Of a stretch of 64,000 nucleotides of DNA, positions 8,562-16,964 are shown in pieces (position 1 is the first letter of the stretch; every line of letters starts with the position of its first letter). The translations under genes and the position numbers were made by a program. This stretch comes from Pseudomonadota bacterium (GTDB lineage Bacteria > Pseudomonadota > Gammaproteobacteria > Burkholderiales > Burkholderiaceae_E). The stretch covers positions 62,001-126,000 of the forward strand of contig JAEWFA010000053.1 of the NCBI GenBank assembly GCA_023389055.1, given 5' to 3'. The notes below the pieces were generated by a model. It was given only the letters and a program-made list of their open reading frames with translations. It did no database searches and was not told where the DNA came from.

Positions 8562-9269
8562 ATGGAACCGGCTCGAAGACTGGAAAGCAACGCCGCGGAG
8601 GTCGCACGACTGCGTCGCGAGGTCGCCGCAGACCCGCACAAGCGGGTGTCGGTCGACGCAGTGAAGCGCTGGCAGGCGCAGCGGCTCGCGCGAACGCATC
8701 GGCGCCTGCTCGACGATCCGCGCTATGCCGGCGCCGCGCGCTTCTTTCTCGACGACCTCTATGGTGCGAAGGATTTCTCGCGCCGCGACGCCGAGCTCGC
8801 GCGCCTGGTGCCGATGATGGTTCGCCTGCTGCCGAACGCGGCGCTGGAGACCATTGCCGATGCGATCGAGATGGACGCGCTGTCGGAGCGGCTCGACCTC
8901 GCGCTCGCGCGCGAACTGGGCGAGGACGACATCTCGCGCATCGACGCGTCGCGCTACGCCGAGGCCTACCGCAGAGCCGGTTCGCGCGCCGACCGCGAGC
9001 GCCAGCTCGCGCTGATCGAGCAGACCGGCCATTCGCTCGATCGGCTCGTGCGCCACCCGATGCTCGGGCGGCTGCTGAAGTCGATGGCGGGGCCGGCTCG
9101 CATGGCCGGCCTGGCCGAGATGCAGGACTTCCTCGTGCGCGGCTTCGAGGCGTTTCGCGCGATCGGCGGCGCGTTCGGCTTCCTGCAGGCGATCGAGGCG
9201 CGCGAGCGCGCGATCCTCGAGGCGCTGTATGCGGGGGCGCACGACGGATGGGACGATTCCGGAAACTGA
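8562..9269 (+). CDS. FFLEELY motif protein (conserved, function unknown)
   Basis: A 235-residue soluble helical protein containing ARFFLDDLYGAKDFSRRD at about residues 50-67, matching a conserved proteobacterial family named after its FFLEELY motif (here FFLDDLY). No enzyme motif, signal peptide or membrane segment is visible. The ATG at 8562 was chosen; a TTG three codons upstream is possible. It is divergent from the Tat protein gene and lies directly upstream of the rpsF operon, whose promoter overlaps its last codons. Confidence 0.8.
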   Translation: MEPARRLESNAAEVARLRREVAADPHKRVSVDAVKRWQAQRLARTHRRLLDDPRYAGAARFFLDDLYGAKDFSRRDAELARLVPMMVRLLPNAALETIADAIEMDALSERLDLALARELGEDDISRIDASRYAEAYRRAGSRADRERQLALIEQTGHSLDRLVRHPMLGRLLKSMAGPARMAGLAEMQDFLVRGFEAFRAIGGAFGFLQAIEARERAILEALYAGAHDGWDDSGN

Positions 9270-9458
9270 CGCTATAATCGTCGGTTCCTTGCCGCACGGC
9301 GCTCGACGCAGGACACCGGCGGCCTTTGTCCACAAGGAAGCAGCAGCGCGCCTCGCCTCTTTCGCGAAGGCTTTCCGAAGCGCAACGCAGCGGCGCCCAC
9401 CGTGCCGCGGCAGCCGTCTTCGGCGTGCGCGCCGCTCGCCTCCGCACCAGGAGAATCG
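9250..9458 (+). promoter_or_regulatory. promoter and long leader of the rpsF operon
   Basis: A perfect -10 TATAAT lies at 9273-9278, with only a weak -35 (GGGACG, 9250-9255) at 17 bp. It overlaps the 3' end of the FFLEELY gene. Transcription would give a leader of about 170 nt before rpsF, long enough to hold the S6:S18-binding autoregulatory hairpin known from many rpsF leaders; I did not fold it, so that part is a suggestion. An AGGAGA Shine-Dalgarno stands at 9449-9454. Confidence 0.6.
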
Positions 9459-9875
9459 ATGCGTCATTACGAGATCGTGCTCATCGTCCACCCCGACCAG
9501 AGCGAGCAGGTGCCCGCGATGCTCGAGCGGTACAAGGCGATGATCGAGGCCCAGCAGGGCAAGGTCCATCGGGTGGAAGACTGGGGGCGGCGCCAGCTGG
9601 CCTATCCGATCCAGAAGATGGCCAAGGCGCACTACGTGCTCATGAACATCGAGATCGGCCAACCGGTGCTCGACGAACTCGAGCACGCGTTCCGCTTCAA
9701 CGACGCGGTGCTCCGGCACCTGGTCGTCTCGATGAAGAAGGCCGAGACGAACCCGTCGCCGATGTGGAAGCAGATCCAGCGCGAAGACGCGCGCAAGGCG
9801 GCTTCTTCGGAAGCACCGCAGCCGCAGACCCAGCCGCAACCGCAGACGCAGCAACAGCCACAGCCGCAGGGCTGA
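9459..9875 (+). CDS. rpsF: 30S ribosomal protein S6
   Basis: A 138-residue protein starting MRHYEIVLIVHPDQSEQVP, the typical S6 N-terminus, followed by the conserved RRQLAYPIQKMAKAHYVLMNI strand. S6 pairs with S18 on the 30S platform. The start was set by the AGGAGA site 5 bp upstream. The last 20 or so residues are a Gln/Pro repeat tail (QPQTQPQPQTQQQPQPQ), an extension beyond the globular domain, perhaps comparable to the variable tail that RimK glutamylates in other bacteria. It is first in the S6-PriB-S18-L9-DnaB operon. Confidence 0.97.
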   Translation: MRHYEIVLIVHPDQSEQVPAMLERYKAMIEAQQGKVHRVEDWGRRQLAYPIQKMAKAHYVLMNIEIGQPVLDELEHAFRFNDAVLRHLVVSMKKAETNPSPMWKQIQREDARKAASSEAPQPQTQPQPQTQQQPQPQG

Positions 9876-9917
9876 GCGAGTGCGACCGGGCACGAGAGCG
9901 CCAGCGGCAATCCCAGC

Positions 9918-10211
9918 GTGCAGAACCGAGTGCAGCTGAGCGGCACCCTCACCGAGCGGGAAGCGATTCGCTACACGCCGGCGGGAATCGCGATGCTCGG
10001 CGCGCGCCTGAGCCACCGATCGGAAGCGATCGAGGCCGGGCAGCCGCGTCAGCTCGAGTTCGACGTCGCGCTGCGCTTTGCCGGAGCCATCGCCGCGCGC
10101 GCCGACCGCCTGCAACTCGGCGAGTCGATTCGCGTCGACGGCTTCCTCGCCGCGCGTCGCCGGCAATCGAAATCGCTCGTCGTGCACGTCACTGAATTCG
10201 CAACGACCTGA
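9918..10211 (+). CDS. priB: primosomal replication protein N (PriB)
   Basis: A 97-residue OB-fold single-stranded-DNA-binding protein starting from GTG (MQNRVQLSGTLTEREAIRYT). PriB takes part in PriA-dependent replication restart. Its place between rpsF and rpsR is characteristic of beta- and gamma-proteobacteria and is one of the best taxonomic clues here. The body shows the usual LEFDVALRFAGAIA and RVDGFLAARR strands. It is 42 bp after rpsF and 18 bp before rpsR. Confidence 0.95.
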   Translation: MQNRVQLSGTLTEREAIRYTPAGIAMLGARLSHRSEAIEAGQPRQLEFDVALRFAGAIAARADRLQLGESIRVDGFLAARRRQSKSLVVHVTEFATT

Positions 10212-10229
10212 TCACCGAGAGGACTCTCC

Positions 10230-10505
10230 ATGGCAACCTTCCGTCGTGGTTCGAAAGACAAGAAACCGCGCCGTCCGGCGCAGAGCGCGCTGTTCAAGCG
10301 CAAGAAGTTCTGTCGTTTCACCGCCGAGAAGATCGAGTGGATCGACTACAAGGACGTCGACCTGCTGAAAGACTTCATCACCGACACCGGCAAGATCATC
10401 CCGGCGCGTCTCACCGGCACGAAGGCGCGCTATCAGCGCCAGCTGCAGGACGCGATCAAGCGCGCGCGCTTCCTCGCGCTGCTGCCGTACACCGACAACC
10501 ACTGA
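10230..10505 (+). CDS. rpsR: 30S ribosomal protein S18
   Basis: A 91-residue basic protein with the conserved KKFCRFTAEKIEWIDYKDVD and GKIIPARLTGTKARYQRQLQ stretches of S18, which binds next to S6 on the 30S platform. An AGAGGA Shine-Dalgarno lies upstream (about 10217-10222). It is third in the S6 operon. The N-terminus (MATFRRGSKDKKPRRPAQS) is slightly longer than in short S18 proteins. Confidence 0.97.
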   Translation: MATFRRGSKDKKPRRPAQSALFKRKKFCRFTAEKIEWIDYKDVDLLKDFITDTGKIIPARLTGTKARYQRQLQDAIKRARFLALLPYTDNH

Positions 10506-10521
10506 AGACGCAGGAACCCAG

Positions 10522-10974
10522 ATGCAGATCATCCTGCTCGAAAAAGTCGTCAACCTGGGCCAGCTGGGCGACGTCGTGAAGGTGCGCGACGGTTTCGCGC
10601 GCAACTTCCTCATCCCCACCGGCAAGGCGCGTCGTGCCACGCCGTCGGCGATCCAGGAATTCGAGAACCGCCGCGCCGAGCTCGAGAAAGTGCAGAACGA
10701 GCGGCTCGCCGCGGCGCGCGCGCTCGGCGATCGCTTGGCCGGCACGAGCGTTCGCATCGTGCAGAAGGCCGGCGTCGACGGGCGCCTGTTCGGCTCGGTC
10801 ACCAACTTCGACATCGCCGAGGCGCTGACGAAGCAGGGCTTCGAGGTCGAGAAGCAGATGGTGCGGATGCCGTCCGGCCCGCTGAAATCGGTGGGCGAGT
10901 TCCCGGTCGAGGTCGCGCCGCACAGCGACGTCGTCGTCGAGATCACGGTCTCCGTGGTCGCCGAGACGGCCTGA
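10522..10974 (+). CDS. rplI: 50S ribosomal protein L9
   Basis: A 150-residue protein with the L9 N-terminal domain (MQIILLEKVVNLGQLGDVVK, VRDGFARNFLIPTGKA), a long connecting helix (about 45-75) and a C-terminal domain with DGRLFGSVTNFDIAEAL. The length is standard for full two-domain L9. It binds 23S rRNA near the L1 stalk. It lies 16 bp after rpsR and 49 bp before dnaB. Confidence 0.97.
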   Translation: MQIILLEKVVNLGQLGDVVKVRDGFARNFLIPTGKARRATPSAIQEFENRRAELEKVQNERLAAARALGDRLAGTSVRIVQKAGVDGRLFGSVTNFDIAEALTKQGFEVEKQMVRMPSGPLKSVGEFPVEVAPHSDVVVEITVSVVAETA

Positions 10975-11023
10975 GCACGACGCCGCCCCTGTTCGAACGA
11001 CGATCGGCCTGAAGCGCTAAGCG

Positions 11024-12406
11024 ATGTCCGCGGTTCCGCAGGGCGCGGCATCCGGCGATCCGCAGATCGCGGCGCTGCGCGTTCCGCCGCACTCGATCGA
11101 AGCCGAGCAGGCGGTGCTCGGCGGACTGCTGCTCGACAACACCGCGTTCGACCGCGTGGCCGACCTGCTGCGCGAAGACGACTTCTATCGCTACGACCAC
11201 CGGCTGATCTGGCACCAGATCGGCCGGCTGATCGAGCGCAGCCATCCGGCCGACGTCGTCACCGTCTACGAAGCGCTGAAGGTCGCCGGCAAGGACGACG
11301 ACGCCGGCGGCCTCGTCTACCTGAACGCGCTTGCGCAGGAAACGCCGTCGGCGGCGAACATCCGCCGCTACGCGGAAATCGTCCGCGACCGCGCGGTGCT
11401 GCGCAAGCTGATCTCCACTGCCGACGACATCTCCACGTCGGCGCTGAATCCGTCCGGCAAGGACACGCGGCAACTGCTCGACGAAGCCGAATCGAAGGTC
11501 TTCCAGATCTCCGAAGACGGCGCGCGCGGGCAGGCCGGCTTCCAGCCGCTGCCCGACCTGCTCGGCAAGGTCGTCGAGCGCATCGACGAGTTGTACAACC
11601 AGAACAATCCCAACGACGTCACCGGCGTGCCCACGGGCTACGTCGACCTCGACCGGATGACCTCGGGGCTGCAGCCGGGGGACCTGGTGATCGTGGCCGG
11701 ACGCCCGTCGATGGGCAAGACGGCGCTGGCGCTGAACGTCGCCGAGCACGTCGCCGTGGACCAGGGATTGCCGGTCGCCGTGTTTTCGATGGAGATGGGC
11801 GCCACGCAACTCGCGATGCGTCTCGTCTGCTCGGTGGGCCGGCTCGACCAGCAGCGCCTGCGCACCGGACGCCTTGTCGACGACGACTGGCCGCGCCTGA
11901 CCAGCGCGATCCAGAAGATGCAGGATGCGCAACTGTTCATCGACGAGACGCCGGCGCTGAATGCGCTCGAACTGCGCGCGCGGGCGCGACGCCTGTCACG
12001 GCAGTGCGGGCGCCTGGGGTTGATCGTCGTCGACTACCTGCAGCTGATGTCGGCCACCAGCAGCGGCGAGAACCGCGCAACCGAGATCTCGGAGATCTCG
12101 CGCTCGTTGAAGGCGCTGGCCAAGGAGCTCGACTGCCCGGTGATCGCGCTGTCGCAGCTGAATCGTTCGCTCGAGCAGCGGCCGAACAAGCGGCCGGTGA
12201 TGTCGGACCTGAGGGAATCCGGAGCGATAGAACAGGACGCAGACGTCATCGTCTTCATCTACCGAGACGAGGTCTACAACCCCGACTCCACGGACAAGGG
12301 CGTCGCGGAGATCATCATCGGCAAGCAGCGCAACGGCCCGATCGGGACGGTGCGCCTGACCTTCGTCGGGCAGTACACGAAGTTCGAGAACTACACGAAC
12401 GGGTAG
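11024..12406 (+). CDS. dnaB: replicative DNA helicase DnaB
   Basis: A 460-residue helicase, the usual length and without an intein. The N-terminal domain starts near SIEAEQAVLGGLLLDN; the RecA-like domain has Walker A GRPSMGKT (226-233), Walker B in LIVVDYLQLM, and the DnaB-specific LSQLNRSLEQR and SDLRESGAIEQDADVI stretches. It unwinds DNA ahead of the replisome as a hexamer loaded at oriC or by the primosome. It is last in the S6-PriB-S18-L9-DnaB run and converges on the MocR-type gene. Confidence 0.98.
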   Translation: MSAVPQGAASGDPQIAALRVPPHSIEAEQAVLGGLLLDNTAFDRVADLLREDDFYRYDHRLIWHQIGRLIERSHPADVVTVYEALKVAGKDDDAGGLVYLNALAQETPSAANIRRYAEIVRDRAVLRKLISTADDISTSALNPSGKDTRQLLDEAESKVFQISEDGARGQAGFQPLPDLLGKVVERIDELYNQNNPNDVTGVPTGYVDLDRMTSGLQPGDLVIVAGRPSMGKTALALNVAEHVAVDQGLPVAVFSMEMGATQLAMRLVCSVGRLDQQRLRTGRLVDDDWPRLTSAIQKMQDAQLFIDETPALNALELRARARRLSRQCGRLGLIVVDYLQLMSATSSGENRATEISEISRSLKALAKELDCPVIALSQLNRSLEQRPNKRPVMSDLRESGAIEQDADVIVFIYRDEVYNPDSTDKGVAEIIIGKQRNGPIGTVRLTFVGQYTKFENYTNG

Positions 12407-12430
12407 GCCTCGCTTTCTGCCCGGATGCGC

Positions 12431-13819
12431 TCACTTCGTTCGCGCAGCCTGTCGTTGCGCGCGCAGGAACGCGAGAAACCTCCGATCGGTTGCGTACGCG
12501 ACATTGATGCGCAGCGCGTGCTCGTCATCGCGCTTGTCGACGCGGAATACCGAGCCGGGCGCGAGGAATATTTCGTGCTCTGCCGCCGAGCGCGTCAATC
12601 GCTGCTCGTCGACGCCGCGCGGAAGTTCTGCCCAGAGGTAGTACCCACCGCCGCTGCCCGTGCGAACGCGCAGGCCGGCTCGCCGCAGTGCATCGAGCGC
12701 TTCGGCCTCCGCGGCCTGCAGCCGCGCACTCAATCGGCGCAGATGCCGGCGGTAATGACCACGGACGATCAACCGGTGCACGACACGTTCGACGTAGTCC
12801 GACGTGCTGACTGTCGTCACCATTTTCAGGTCGCGCAACTCCGCCGCGAGAATGGGGTGCGCCGCGATGTAGCCGACGCGCAGGCTGGCAGACAGCGTCT
12901 TGGAGAAGCTTCCTACGTATACGACTCGTTCGAGCTGGTCGAGTGCGGCGAGCCGGGGCAGCGATGCCGGCATCAGGTCGGCGAACGGATCGTCCTCAAC
13001 GACGAGAAAGTCGTGCCGGGATGCAATCTGCAGCAGGCGATGCGCGGTTGATAATCCGATCCCGCCGCCGACCGGGTTGTGCCCGAAACACTGGGTGAAG
13101 AAAGCCTTGGGTCGGTGCTGGGTCGCCTTTGCAGCGAGGTCGTCAAGGTCAGGACCGTCGGCATTGCGTCGAACGCCGATCAGGCGCACCTGAGCGAGCT
13201 TGAGCTTGCCGAACAACGGGTAGTACCCGGGGCTGTCCACCAGGACCGGATCGTGCGGCCGAAGCAGGTGGCGCACGATGAGGTCGAGCGCGTGGTTTGC
13301 TCCCTGGGTCAGCAGGATTTGAGGGGCGGGAGCGCGAATCGAGCGTTCGGCGAGCAGCAGCCCGATCCGTTCGCGCAACGGTGCGTAGCCCCAGGGGCTC
13401 CCGTAGCCGTGGTCGGTCTCGACCTCCTCGGCTGCGCGGGTCGAGCGGATCGAGAGCATCCGTTCAGTGCCTTCGAGCCATGCCGGCGGAAGCCTGCCGT
13501 CGCCGATTCGTACCTCGTAGTGCTGCTCGAGCTGTTCGCGCAGCAACGAGACGACGTCTACCGCCTGGGCGACGTGAGCCGGGCGCTCGACCGAGGTGCG
13601 CAGCGAACCGCGAACGAAAAAGCCCGCCCCGGGTCTCGCCTCGAGCTGGCCGAGCGCCACGAGCCTTTCGTAGACCTCGACCATCGTGTTCTTCGAGACA
13701 CCTTCCTCGTGCGCCGCGTCGCGCAGCGAACGCATCCGTTCCCCGGCGGCGAGTACCCCGTCGTCGATCATGCCGCGCAGGCGTTCGACGAGTTTCGACG
13801 TGAGGGTGGAGTCGTGCAC
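12431..13819 (-). CDS. MocR-type regulator (GntR wing helix + aminotransferase fold)
   Basis: A 462-residue protein with a GntR winged helix at about residues 1-75 (MRSLRDAAHEEGVSKNTMVE) and a fold-type I aminotransferase domain from about residue 110. The PLP lysine is Lys307 in VGSFSKTLSASLRVGY; the PLP-binding DSPGYYPLFGKL and FFTQCFGHNPVGG segments are visible. It starts from GTG. MocR proteins use bound PLP to sense an effector and control a neighbouring operon. It is divergent from the TRAP transporter genes, so it is the probable regulator of the transporter and HMG-CoA reductase unit. Confidence 0.9.
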   Translation of the reverse strand: MHDSTLTSKLVERLRGMIDDGVLAAGERMRSLRDAAHEEGVSKNTMVEVYERLVALGQLEARPGAGFFVRGSLRTSVERPAHVAQAVDVVSLLREQLEQHYEVRIGDGRLPPAWLEGTERMLSIRSTRAAEEVETDHGYGSPWGYAPLRERIGLLLAERSIRAPAPQILLTQGANHALDLIVRHLLRPHDPVLVDSPGYYPLFGKLKLAQVRLIGVRRNADGPDLDDLAAKATQHRPKAFFTQCFGHNPVGGGIGLSTAHRLLQIASRHDFLVVEDDPFADLMPASLPRLAALDQLERVVYVGSFSKTLSASLRVGYIAAHPILAAELRDLKMVTTVSTSDYVERVVHRLIVRGHYRRHLRRLSARLQAAEAEALDALRRAGLRVRTGSGGGYYLWAELPRGVDEQRLTRSAAEHEIFLAPGSVFRVDKRDDEHALRINVAYATDRRFLAFLRAQRQAARTK

Positions 13820-13975
13820 CGAAGTGAGGACAGGAGTGAGGACGGGAACCGTACTGCGAACGGCGCTGGTACGGCGCCCCGCGCGTCACTCCAACTGTAC
13901 CTTGTCCGTAGACCATCCGTACTCCTACTATCGACGAGAGGCCCGCATATCGCCCGCCCCAAGGAGGAGATCGTC
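13820..13975 (+). promoter_or_regulatory. divergent MocR / TRAP-operon control region
   Basis: A sigma-70-like promoter for the TRAP operon can be read as TTGTCC (13902-13907), 18 bp, TACTAT (13926-13931). Across it lie two direct CCGTA copies (13906-13910 and 13917-13921) spaced 11 bp, one helical turn, as expected for a MocR operator. Nearer the regulator, at about 13821-13846, the AGTGAGGAC stretch occurs twice in tandem just upstream of its GTG start. An AAGGAGGAGA ribosome site at 13961-13970 precedes the binding-protein gene. The assignments are by eye. Confidence 0.5.
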
Positions 13976-15022
13976 ATGAGCGAATTCACGCCGTCGCGTC
14001 GCAAGGTCCTGAGAACTGCCGGCGGTGTCGGCGCAGCCGGCGCCCTTACAGTGCCCGCCATCGCGCGCGCGCAATCGCCCGCCGTCAACTGGCGCATGCA
14101 GGCGTTGTGGGACGGCGGAACCACGCCGCAGAAGTTCGAGGAGCGTTTCGTCGCCCGGGTCGCCGAGTTGACGGGAGGCCGCTTCAAGATCGACCTCTTC
14201 GCGGCCGGGCAGATCGTGCCGGCGGCGCAGGCCTTCGATGCCGTGCGCGGCGGGGCCTTCCAGCTGATGAAGACGTTCGACGGGTATGAGGCTGGGAAGA
14301 TCCCGACTTTCGCCTTTACGAGCACGGTGCCCTTCGGCTTTCCGGAGAGCGACCAGTTCGAGGCGTGGTTCTACGAGCGCGGCGGCCTCGATTTCGCGCG
14401 CCAGGCATACGCTCCGGCCGGACTCTTCTACATTGCGCCGACCGTCTACGGCCAGGAGCCGATCCACTCCAAGGTGCCGATCCGGAAGATCGCCGACCTC
14501 GCCGGCAAGAAGGGTCGCTTCGTCGGCCTCGCCTCGTCGGTGATGGGTGCATTCGGCGTTGCTGTCACGCCGTTGCCGACGGGTGAGGTCTACAGCGCGC
14601 TCGACAAGGGCGTCATCGACATCGCCGACCGCGGAGACCTTACGGCGAATTTCGAGGCGGGGCTGGCCGAAGTGGCGAAATACGTGATCCTGCCCGGCGT
14701 GCACCAGCCAACAACCGCCACCTCCTATGTCGCGAACCGGGCCGCATACGAGAAACTGCCCGCCGAATTCAAGGCTGCGCTCGCGGTGGCCGCCCGCGAG
14801 ATATCCGGCTCGCTGCGCCAGCACATACTGGTGAGCGACGCGACTGTTCTCGACAAGTACCGCGCGAAGGGCTGCGAGATCCTCCAGTTGGCGCCCGACG
14901 ACATCGCAGCTGCGCGCGGCAAAGCGGTCGAAGCGTGGCGCGCGGCAACGAAGCAGGACGCGCTGGCCACGAAAGTGCTCGACAGCCAGATCGCATTCCT
15001 GAAGGAACTGAGGCTGATCTGA
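13976..15022 (+). CDS. TRAP transporter substrate-binding protein (DctP family)
   Basis: A 348-residue periplasmic solute receptor with a Tat-like signal (PSRRKVLRTAGGVGAAGA, cleavage near ARA at about residue 32). The mature part has the DctP pattern: FEERFVARVAELTGGRFKID, the GQIVPAAQAFDAVRGGAFQL hinge and a late PTTATSYVANRAAYEKLP segment. It would hand a carboxylate substrate to the two permease subunits encoded downstream. The linked HMG-CoA reductase suggests mevalonate as ligand. The start is fixed by the strong ribosome site 5 bp upstream. Confidence 0.9.
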   Translation: MSEFTPSRRKVLRTAGGVGAAGALTVPAIARAQSPAVNWRMQALWDGGTTPQKFEERFVARVAELTGGRFKIDLFAAGQIVPAAQAFDAVRGGAFQLMKTFDGYEAGKIPTFAFTSTVPFGFPESDQFEAWFYERGGLDFARQAYAPAGLFYIAPTVYGQEPIHSKVPIRKIADLAGKKGRFVGLASSVMGAFGVAVTPLPTGEVYSALDKGVIDIADRGDLTANFEAGLAEVAKYVILPGVHQPTTATSYVANRAAYEKLPAEFKAALAVAAREISGSLRQHILVSDATVLDKYRAKGCEILQLAPDDIAAARGKAVEAWRAATKQDALATKVLDSQIAFLKELRLI

Positions 15023-15074
15023 AGTTGCGCCTCGACGCGGCGTGGCATCGACGGCGTTTGCAGCAGGCGCGCGC

Positions 15075-15617
15075 ATGCCCGGTTGGCTGAACGTCGTGGC
15101 GGCCGCGATCACGCGGCTGAACCGGCTCGTGTTCCTCGCCGCCATCTGGCTGATGGCGGTCGTGGTGCCAGTGATGCTGTTCGAAGTCGTTTCGCGCTAC
15201 GTGTTCAATGCGCCCACGTTGTGGGGCATGGAGCTCGCCGTGCTGTTGTTCGGCCCGTACTTCCTGCTCGGCGGTCCGTATCTGCTGCATCTGCGCGGGC
15301 ACGTGTCGCTCGACCTCGCGCGCCAGCGTCTGTCGCCGCGCGCCAACCGCGTTCTGGATCTGCTCAACTTTCCGATCATCGCCGCCTTCTGCGTGATCCT
15401 GCTCTTCTACAGCGTGCCGGCCGCGTGGAGCGCGTGGCAGTACGGCGAAACGAGTTTCTCGGCGTGGAACCCGCCGATCTGGCCAGCCAAGCTCGCGGTT
15501 CCGCTGTCGCTGCTGCTGATGCTCCTGCAGGCGCTCGTGGAGTTCTTGCGCACGGTCTTCGCTGATTCCGACGAGCCCCTCGACGACGCACACGGCTCGG
15601 CGGGAGTCGTGCAGTGA
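15075..15617 (+). CDS. TRAP transporter small permease (DctQ family)
   Basis: A protein of about 180 residues with four predicted membrane helices: VFLAAIWLMAVVVPVMLFEV, the LWGMELAVLLFGPYFLLGG pair region, LLNFPIIAAFCVILLFYSV and LAVPLSLLLMLLQALVEFL. DctQ stabilises the large permease and docks the binding protein. The ATG at 15075 (MPGWLN) was taken; a GTG at 15042 would add 11 residues. Its stop overlaps the GTG start of the next gene (GTGA), so the two are translationally coupled. Confidence 0.88.
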   Translation: MPGWLNVVAAAITRLNRLVFLAAIWLMAVVVPVMLFEVVSRYVFNAPTLWGMELAVLLFGPYFLLGGPYLLHLRGHVSLDLARQRLSPRANRVLDLLNFPIIAAFCVILLFYSVPAAWSAWQYGETSFSAWNPPIWPAKLAVPLSLLLMLLQALVEFLRTVFADSDEPLDDAHGSAGVVQ

Positions 15618-16930
15618 GTTCCACGACGATCCTGCTGCTGATGTTCGGCGGCCTGGCCGTGTTCATGCTCACCGGCCTACCGATCGCGTTCGTGCTCGGC
15701 GGGCTTTCGCTGCTCTTCACCGTAACGCTGTGGAACGAGGCGGCCGTGGTCGTCGTCGTGCTGCAGATCTTCGACACGATGCGCTCCGAAGCGCTGCTCG
15801 CGATCCCGCTCTTCATCCTGATGGCGGTCATCCTGCAGCGTTCAGGCGTGATCGAGGCCCTGTATCGCGCGATGGAATTGTGGTTCGGGCGCGTGCGAGG
15901 TGGACTGGCAGTCGGAACGGTGTTCATCTGCGTCGTGATGGCCGCGATGACCGGCGTCGTCGGCGCGGCGGTTACCGCGATGGGCATTCTGGCGTTGCCC
16001 GAGATGCTGCGCCGTGGCTATGCACCGAAACTCGCGCTCGGCACGATCTGCGCGTCCGGGACGCTCGGCATCCTGATTCCGCCGTCGGTGCTCACGATCG
16101 TCTACGCGGTGACGGCGCAGATCTCGATCGGACAGATGCTCATTGCGGGCATCGTGCCGGGCTTGCTGCTCGCCACGCTGTATGCGATTTACATCCTCGT
16201 CGTCGCATGGCTTCGGCCGGACCAGGTCCCGCTAGACGAATCGGCGGCGCGCGTTGCGTTGCGCGACAAACTGGCCGCACTGAAGACACTCGTCTTCCCG
16301 GCGCTCCTGATCCTGCTCGTCCTCGGCTCGATCTTCTTCGGCGTAGCCACGCCCACCGAGTCAGCCGCGGTCGGCGTTGCCGGCGCGCTCGTGCCCGCGT
16401 TCGCCGCGCGGCGCGTCAACCTGGGCATGCTGCGCGAAGCGGGCATCGACACGCTGAAGGCTACGTCGATGATCCTGTGGATCACGATAGGAGCAAAGGC
16501 CTACGTGGCGATCTTCACCGGACTCGGCGGCGCCGACGCGCTGCTCGATTTCGTCCGTGGTTTGCAGGCGAACCGTTGGCTCGTGCTCGGCGCGATGATG
16601 CTGGTGCTCGTCTTCCTCGGCACCGTGCTCGACGAGATCGGCATCATCCTGCTGACGGTGCCCGTGTTCATACCGATCGTGAAGCTGCTGGGCTTCGACG
16701 AACTCTGGTTCGGCGTGCTTTACGCGATCACGATTCAAATGGGCTACATAAGTCCGCCATTCGGCTACACGTTGTTCTACATCAAGGGAACGCTGCCGTC
16801 GTCGATCGGCATGGACCAGGTCTACGCCGGCATCCTGCCGTTCTTCCTGTTGCAGGCGCTGGGACTGGCAATCTGCGCGGCGTTTCCCGACATCGTCACC
16901 TGGCTGCCGCGGATGATGTCCGCGCGTTAG
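15614..16930 (+). CDS. TRAP transporter large permease (DctM family)
   Basis: A 438-residue, highly hydrophobic protein with about twelve membrane segments, typical for DctM, the sodium-driven channel subunit. Typical stretches are LFGGLAVFMLTGLPIAFVLG at the N-terminus, AMTGVVGAAVTAMGILALPEM, ASGTLGILIPPSVLTIVYAV and the C-terminal MGYISPPFGYTLFYIKG. It starts from GTG overlapping the DctQ stop. It completes a three-gene TRAP system and is followed by the HMG-CoA reductase gene after 34 bp, so all four genes are probably one operon. Confidence 0.93.
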   Translation: MSSTTILLLMFGGLAVFMLTGLPIAFVLGGLSLLFTVTLWNEAAVVVVVLQIFDTMRSEALLAIPLFILMAVILQRSGVIEALYRAMELWFGRVRGGLAVGTVFICVVMAAMTGVVGAAVTAMGILALPEMLRRGYAPKLALGTICASGTLGILIPPSVLTIVYAVTAQISIGQMLIAGIVPGLLLATLYAIYILVVAWLRPDQVPLDESAARVALRDKLAALKTLVFPALLILLVLGSIFFGVATPTESAAVGVAGALVPAFAARRVNLGMLREAGIDTLKATSMILWITIGAKAYVAIFTGLGGADALLDFVRGLQANRWLVLGAMMLVLVFLGTVLDEIGIILLTVPVFIPIVKLLGFDELWFGVLYAITIQMGYISPPFGYTLFYIKGTLPSSIGMDQVYAGILPFFLLQALGLAICAAFPDIVTWLPRMMSAR

Positions 16931-16964
16931 AAGTCCCGCCACCGATTCGTCGCGAGGAACGACC

